From the NCBI RefSeq assembly GCF_000179595.2, contig NZ_JH556651.1, forward strand, positions 118,410 through 182,409: 64,000 nucleotides of DNA, in the 5' to 3' direction. Each line of letters begins with the position of its first letter. Positions within the stretch are counted from its first letter, which is position 1. Under the pieces are notes generated by a model. That model was not told where the DNA came from. It made no database searches and saw only the letters and a program-made list of their open reading frames with translations. Below are positions 61,835 through 64,000 of the stretch, piece after piece. Source of the stretch: Acetivibrio cellulolyticus CD2 (GTDB lineage: Bacteria; Bacillota; Clostridia; Acetivibrionales; Acetivibrionaceae). Made by a program: the position numbers and the translations under genes.

Positions 61835-61920
61835 ATTATGTAAAGAAATGAAGGCTCAGTTCATTGGTTTTGCTGGACTAAGGCCACATTTCTTTACATA
61901 ATTTAAGTCTTAACATAAGC
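61835..61920 (-). repeat. RIT right inverted repeat
   Basis: Complement of 58472-58557 with one mismatch. Its outer end supplies the last five codons and stop of the truncated transposase. Confidence 0.95.
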
Positions 61921-62718
61921 TTTTGCAGCACCATCCCTAACAGAAGCATGTATTTCTATGATGCCAAGGGAACCAAGAATAAGGCTCAATTGCTTGTTCA
62001 CATAGGTAAAACCATTGTCACAATAAATTTTTTTGCAAAGACCGTAACGAGCTATAGCTTCTTTTAAAACCTGTTGAAAGTTGTATGCATTGTCGTTGTA
62101 AAAAAAGCGCGCACCAACAATTAGTCTTGCATGATCATCAACAATATGAAAAAGATACGTCTTACGTTTTACTCCGTTTTCAGTTATGTAGATACTATGG
62201 CAAGTATCAGCCTGATACATGTCACAAGGAAATTCTTCTTCAAAAGCCTTACGGTCTTTCATATTAGGATTTCTTGCAGATTTTAGGTCGTTTTTCTTAA
62301 TGAATCTTTGTACAGCTGAAACAGATACTTCTGATTGTTTGATAAAACCGTCCTCAATAAGCTTGGTGTATATTAATGTTGCATTAATGCGAGGAAACTG
62401 TTGTTTAATGCGGAATAGTTCTTCTATTGCAGTATCAGGTAGAGCACGGGATGCCCCTAAATCAGAACGGACCTTTGGCATCAAACCATCCATTCCATAT
62501 CTTTTGTAACGAGCCTCCCATTTTTCAAATGTATTGTAGTTGTAAAGTAGCTCTTTCCCATTTGGCATTTTAAATGGTTTCTCAGCAATCTTTTTGTAAT
62601 AAGCTGTTTTTGTAGGCTCAGTAAACAACCCCTGTAGTACAGGAGCTATAGCACCAAAACGAATATGCGCAATTTCCACGGCTTCACTATATTTTTTGTC
62701 ATTAAAAGTGTCATTCAT
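61903..62718 (-). pseudogene. DDE transposase truncated by the RIT element
   Basis: 271 residues with an N-terminal helix-turn-helix region and rve-type integrase core. First Asp in MYQADTCHSIYI, second in IYCDNGFTYVN. The frame runs HASVRDGAAKA then YVKT and stop, where RIT bases replace the expected K-I-E-R motif with the catalytic Glu. The sequence on the far side of the RIT is the three-way-junction repeat, not transposase. So the enzyme is inactive. AGGAGG is 10 bases before ATG 62718. Confidence 0.85.
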
Positions 62719-62813
62719 GACACAAATCACCTCCTGCTCACATCATAACAGGGGGTAAAGCATAAAGAAATTTCGATTTTATGTGAAAGATAAAATACAA
62801 AAATGAACTGATT

Positions 62814-63317
62814 TTATGGCGGATTATATTTAGCTTTTTTGATGTGAGTATTTTGCAGGAATGAAACACCTGCAATTAGAAAAAATTCTTCAAGTTTATA
62901 TAAAAGGTTTTCTGAATTCAGAAACTGTATTGATGATGTGCAAGCATCTTCAAGAAGACCAATCCAGATTTTCTTTTGATTTAGGAACAAGCTTTTCCAT
63001 GAGTAGAGAGTGGAAACAGAAATATTATATTTGGCACAGATATCTGTTACTGTGATTGATCTGTTGAAATAATCTCTCATAACTGCAAGGATAAACAAAA
63101 AGCTGTATGAGCAGTATGGAATGATAGATTCCGGTAGTATTGCATGGGTATGTCCACAAGATGAACACTGGTATCTTGTAACAGTAATTTGATAATATAC
63201 AACACACCCGTTTTCAAAAGAAACAAGATAACGGTTGTATTGAGAATGCTTCTTCCAGTCAGGATGCTTTGTTTTACAACAAGGACACTTGAATTCTGAT
63301 ATTATGAATCCTGACAT
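62814..63317 (-). CDS. DUF6431-like zinc-finger/HTH protein, IS accessory
   Basis: 167 residues. N-terminal zinc finger: CPCCKTKHPDW...YQCSSCGHTHAILP. Then a helix-turn-helix: ITVTDICAKYNISVSTLYSWKSLF. Proteins of this pattern (DUF6431) sit beside DDE transposases in clostridial insertion sequences; this one precedes the truncated transposase by 95 bp. It probably binds the IS ends. Identification is from pattern and context. Confidence 0.7.
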   Translation of the reverse strand: MSGFIISEFKCPCCKTKHPDWKKHSQYNRYLVSFENGCVVYYQITVTRYQCSSCGHTHAILPESIIPYCSYSFLFILAVMRDYFNRSITVTDICAKYNISVSTLYSWKSLFLNQKKIWIGLLEDACTSSIQFLNSENLLYKLEEFFLIAGVSFLQNTHIKKAKYNPP

Positions 63318-63436
63318 GGATTTAAGAAAAAATCCTTAGCAGAAATATTAATAAATTTTATCTTGCACAACAGGTTAAAAACTCTTATCATAATAGTATG
63401 TTTGTTGTTTTTGTGTTAATTTTTATTAGCATGAAC

Positions 63437-63479
63437 AAAAAAGAGAAAGAGACTGTGGTGAGTAGCTTTCTCTTTTTTT
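63437..63479. terminator. Terminator-like hairpin
   Basis: AAAAAAGAGAAAG (63437-63449) pairs with CTTTCTCTTTTTT (63466-63478). It has A and T tracts on both sides, so it can act on either strand. Confidence 0.7.
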
Positions 63480-63617
63480 GTTATAATAAAAATATAAAAA
63501 ATATGATTACAAAGGTCAAGAGGTAACTGATAAAAAAATGCCCTGGACTGCGTCAAAGTAAAATCAGATGCTTAGGTAAAAACCAGAATTTAATTTGCAG
63601 TAATTTCTTGAAATTAG

Positions 63618-63851
63618 AGGAAACTAAATTGTCGTTCTACAATAAGAAACAACAAGGATTTTGCAGGAACAACACCTGAGTCGGGCATAATAATTAATCT
63701 TAAATTTGGAAAAGGAATTTTGATTTTGAATTCAGGCAGTGATTTTGAGATTCAGAGAGATGATGTAAGACCTAAAAATGTATCTTATTGGGCTAAACAA
63801 CAGGATATAAGGGATTATCTTAGAAGACTGGCAGCAGGTATAGATAAATAA
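63618..63851 (+). pseudogene. Gene remnant
   Basis: A 77-codon open stretch without a start codon: ...ESGIIINLKFGKGILILNSGSDFEIQRDDVRPKNVSYWAKQQDIRDYLRRLAAGIDK then stop. The composition looks coding; the 5' part is missing. No family recognised. Confidence 0.4.
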
Positions 63852-63965
63852 ATCTAAGAAATTTGAGGGGTAGATTGTTTAGTTTGAAAGTAAGCGTACA
63901 ATACAACCCATCTGTTAATCAATTTGTTAGCATGAGATAATACACCAAAAACCAGGAGGCGTCTT

Positions 63966-64000
63966 ATGTTATATAAAGAATGGGAAAAGTTAATTAGAGA
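63966..64000 (+). CDS. Start of an unknown gene (truncated by window end)
   Basis: GGAGG at 63955-63959 sits 6 bases before an ATG that opens MLYKEWEKLIR. Too short to identify. Confidence 0.5.
   Translation, partial: MLYKEWEKLIR

Larger units (their letters stand above)
58472..61920 (-). mobile_element. RIT (recombinase-in-trio) element
   Basis: 3449 bp with three tyrosine recombinase genes in one overlapping operon between 86-bp inverted repeats. Left repeat 58472-58557; right repeat 61835-61920, one mismatch (C/T). Each repeat has its own inner palindrome with 16-base arms (ATTATGTAAAGAAATG and complement). This architecture defines RIT elements. It has inserted into the DDE transposase gene to its right. 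Confidence 0.9.

Noticed and set aside
1..64000. CRISPR array
   Set aside because: No set of regularly spaced direct repeats was seen, and no cas genes are present.

Overview
This window looks like an AT-rich chromosomal segment of an anaerobic Clostridia bacterium. The SCIFF peptide with its radical-SAM maturase, a bacillary-type RNase P RNA, the dgt-dnaG-sigA cluster, hybrid-cluster protein with a ferredoxin, and strong AGGAGG ribosome binding sites point toward the Ruminiclostridium/Acetivibrio part of the class. The species cannot be fixed from the sequence alone. No rRNA is present; two tRNAs and rnpB are.

Region 1 (1-23.6 kb) is ordinary core genome. In order it holds: the tail of a peptide-binding lipoprotein, lspA, rluD, the SCIFF precursor and its maturase, an HD hydrolase, secD-secF, panB-panC-panD, a small membrane protein, an HD-GYP protein, a DUF6514-like protein, dgt, dnaG, sigA, a small ferritin-like protein, tRNA-Asn and a CAT tRNA, a Crp/Fnr regulator divergent from a ferredoxin-hcp pair, trmK, a Nif3-like gene, and rnpB.

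Region 2 (about 23.56-57.97 kb) is a 34-kb genomic island inserted at the 3' end of rnpB. A 53-bp identical direct repeat containing the last bases of rnpB and the start of its terminator lies at both ends (23562-23614 and 57917-57969). A tyrosine integrase sits just inside the right end. The cargo is about 40 small genes with no recognisable toxin, conjugation, replication or phage genes. Many belong to families known as immunity proteins of polymorphic toxin and contact-dependent inhibition systems: SMI1/KNR4 (SUKH), Imm10, CdiI-like, DUF2625, DUF4274, NADAR, NUDIX, and a cyclic-phosphate-processing receiver. I read it as an integrase-mobilised, toxin-free poly-immunity island, a Gram-positive counterpart of the recombinase-associated acquired interbacterial defence clusters of Bacteroidales. 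Several cargo genes are decaying or switchable: two homopolymer frameshifts, one nonsense codon and one lost start. An IS66-family element interrupts the array and clips the end of one cargo gene.

Region 3 (58.0-64 kb), outside the island, is a nest of mobile DNA. It holds two overlapping micro-ORFs, a 125-nt repeat that folds as a three-way junction, and a RIT (recombinase-in-trio) element. The RIT element has three tyrosine recombinases with 14-bp overlaps between 86-bp inverted repeats. It sits inside a DDE transposase gene whose catalytic glutamate it has removed. A DUF6431-like zinc-finger gene accompanies that transposase. The window ends in a gene remnant and the first codons of another gene.
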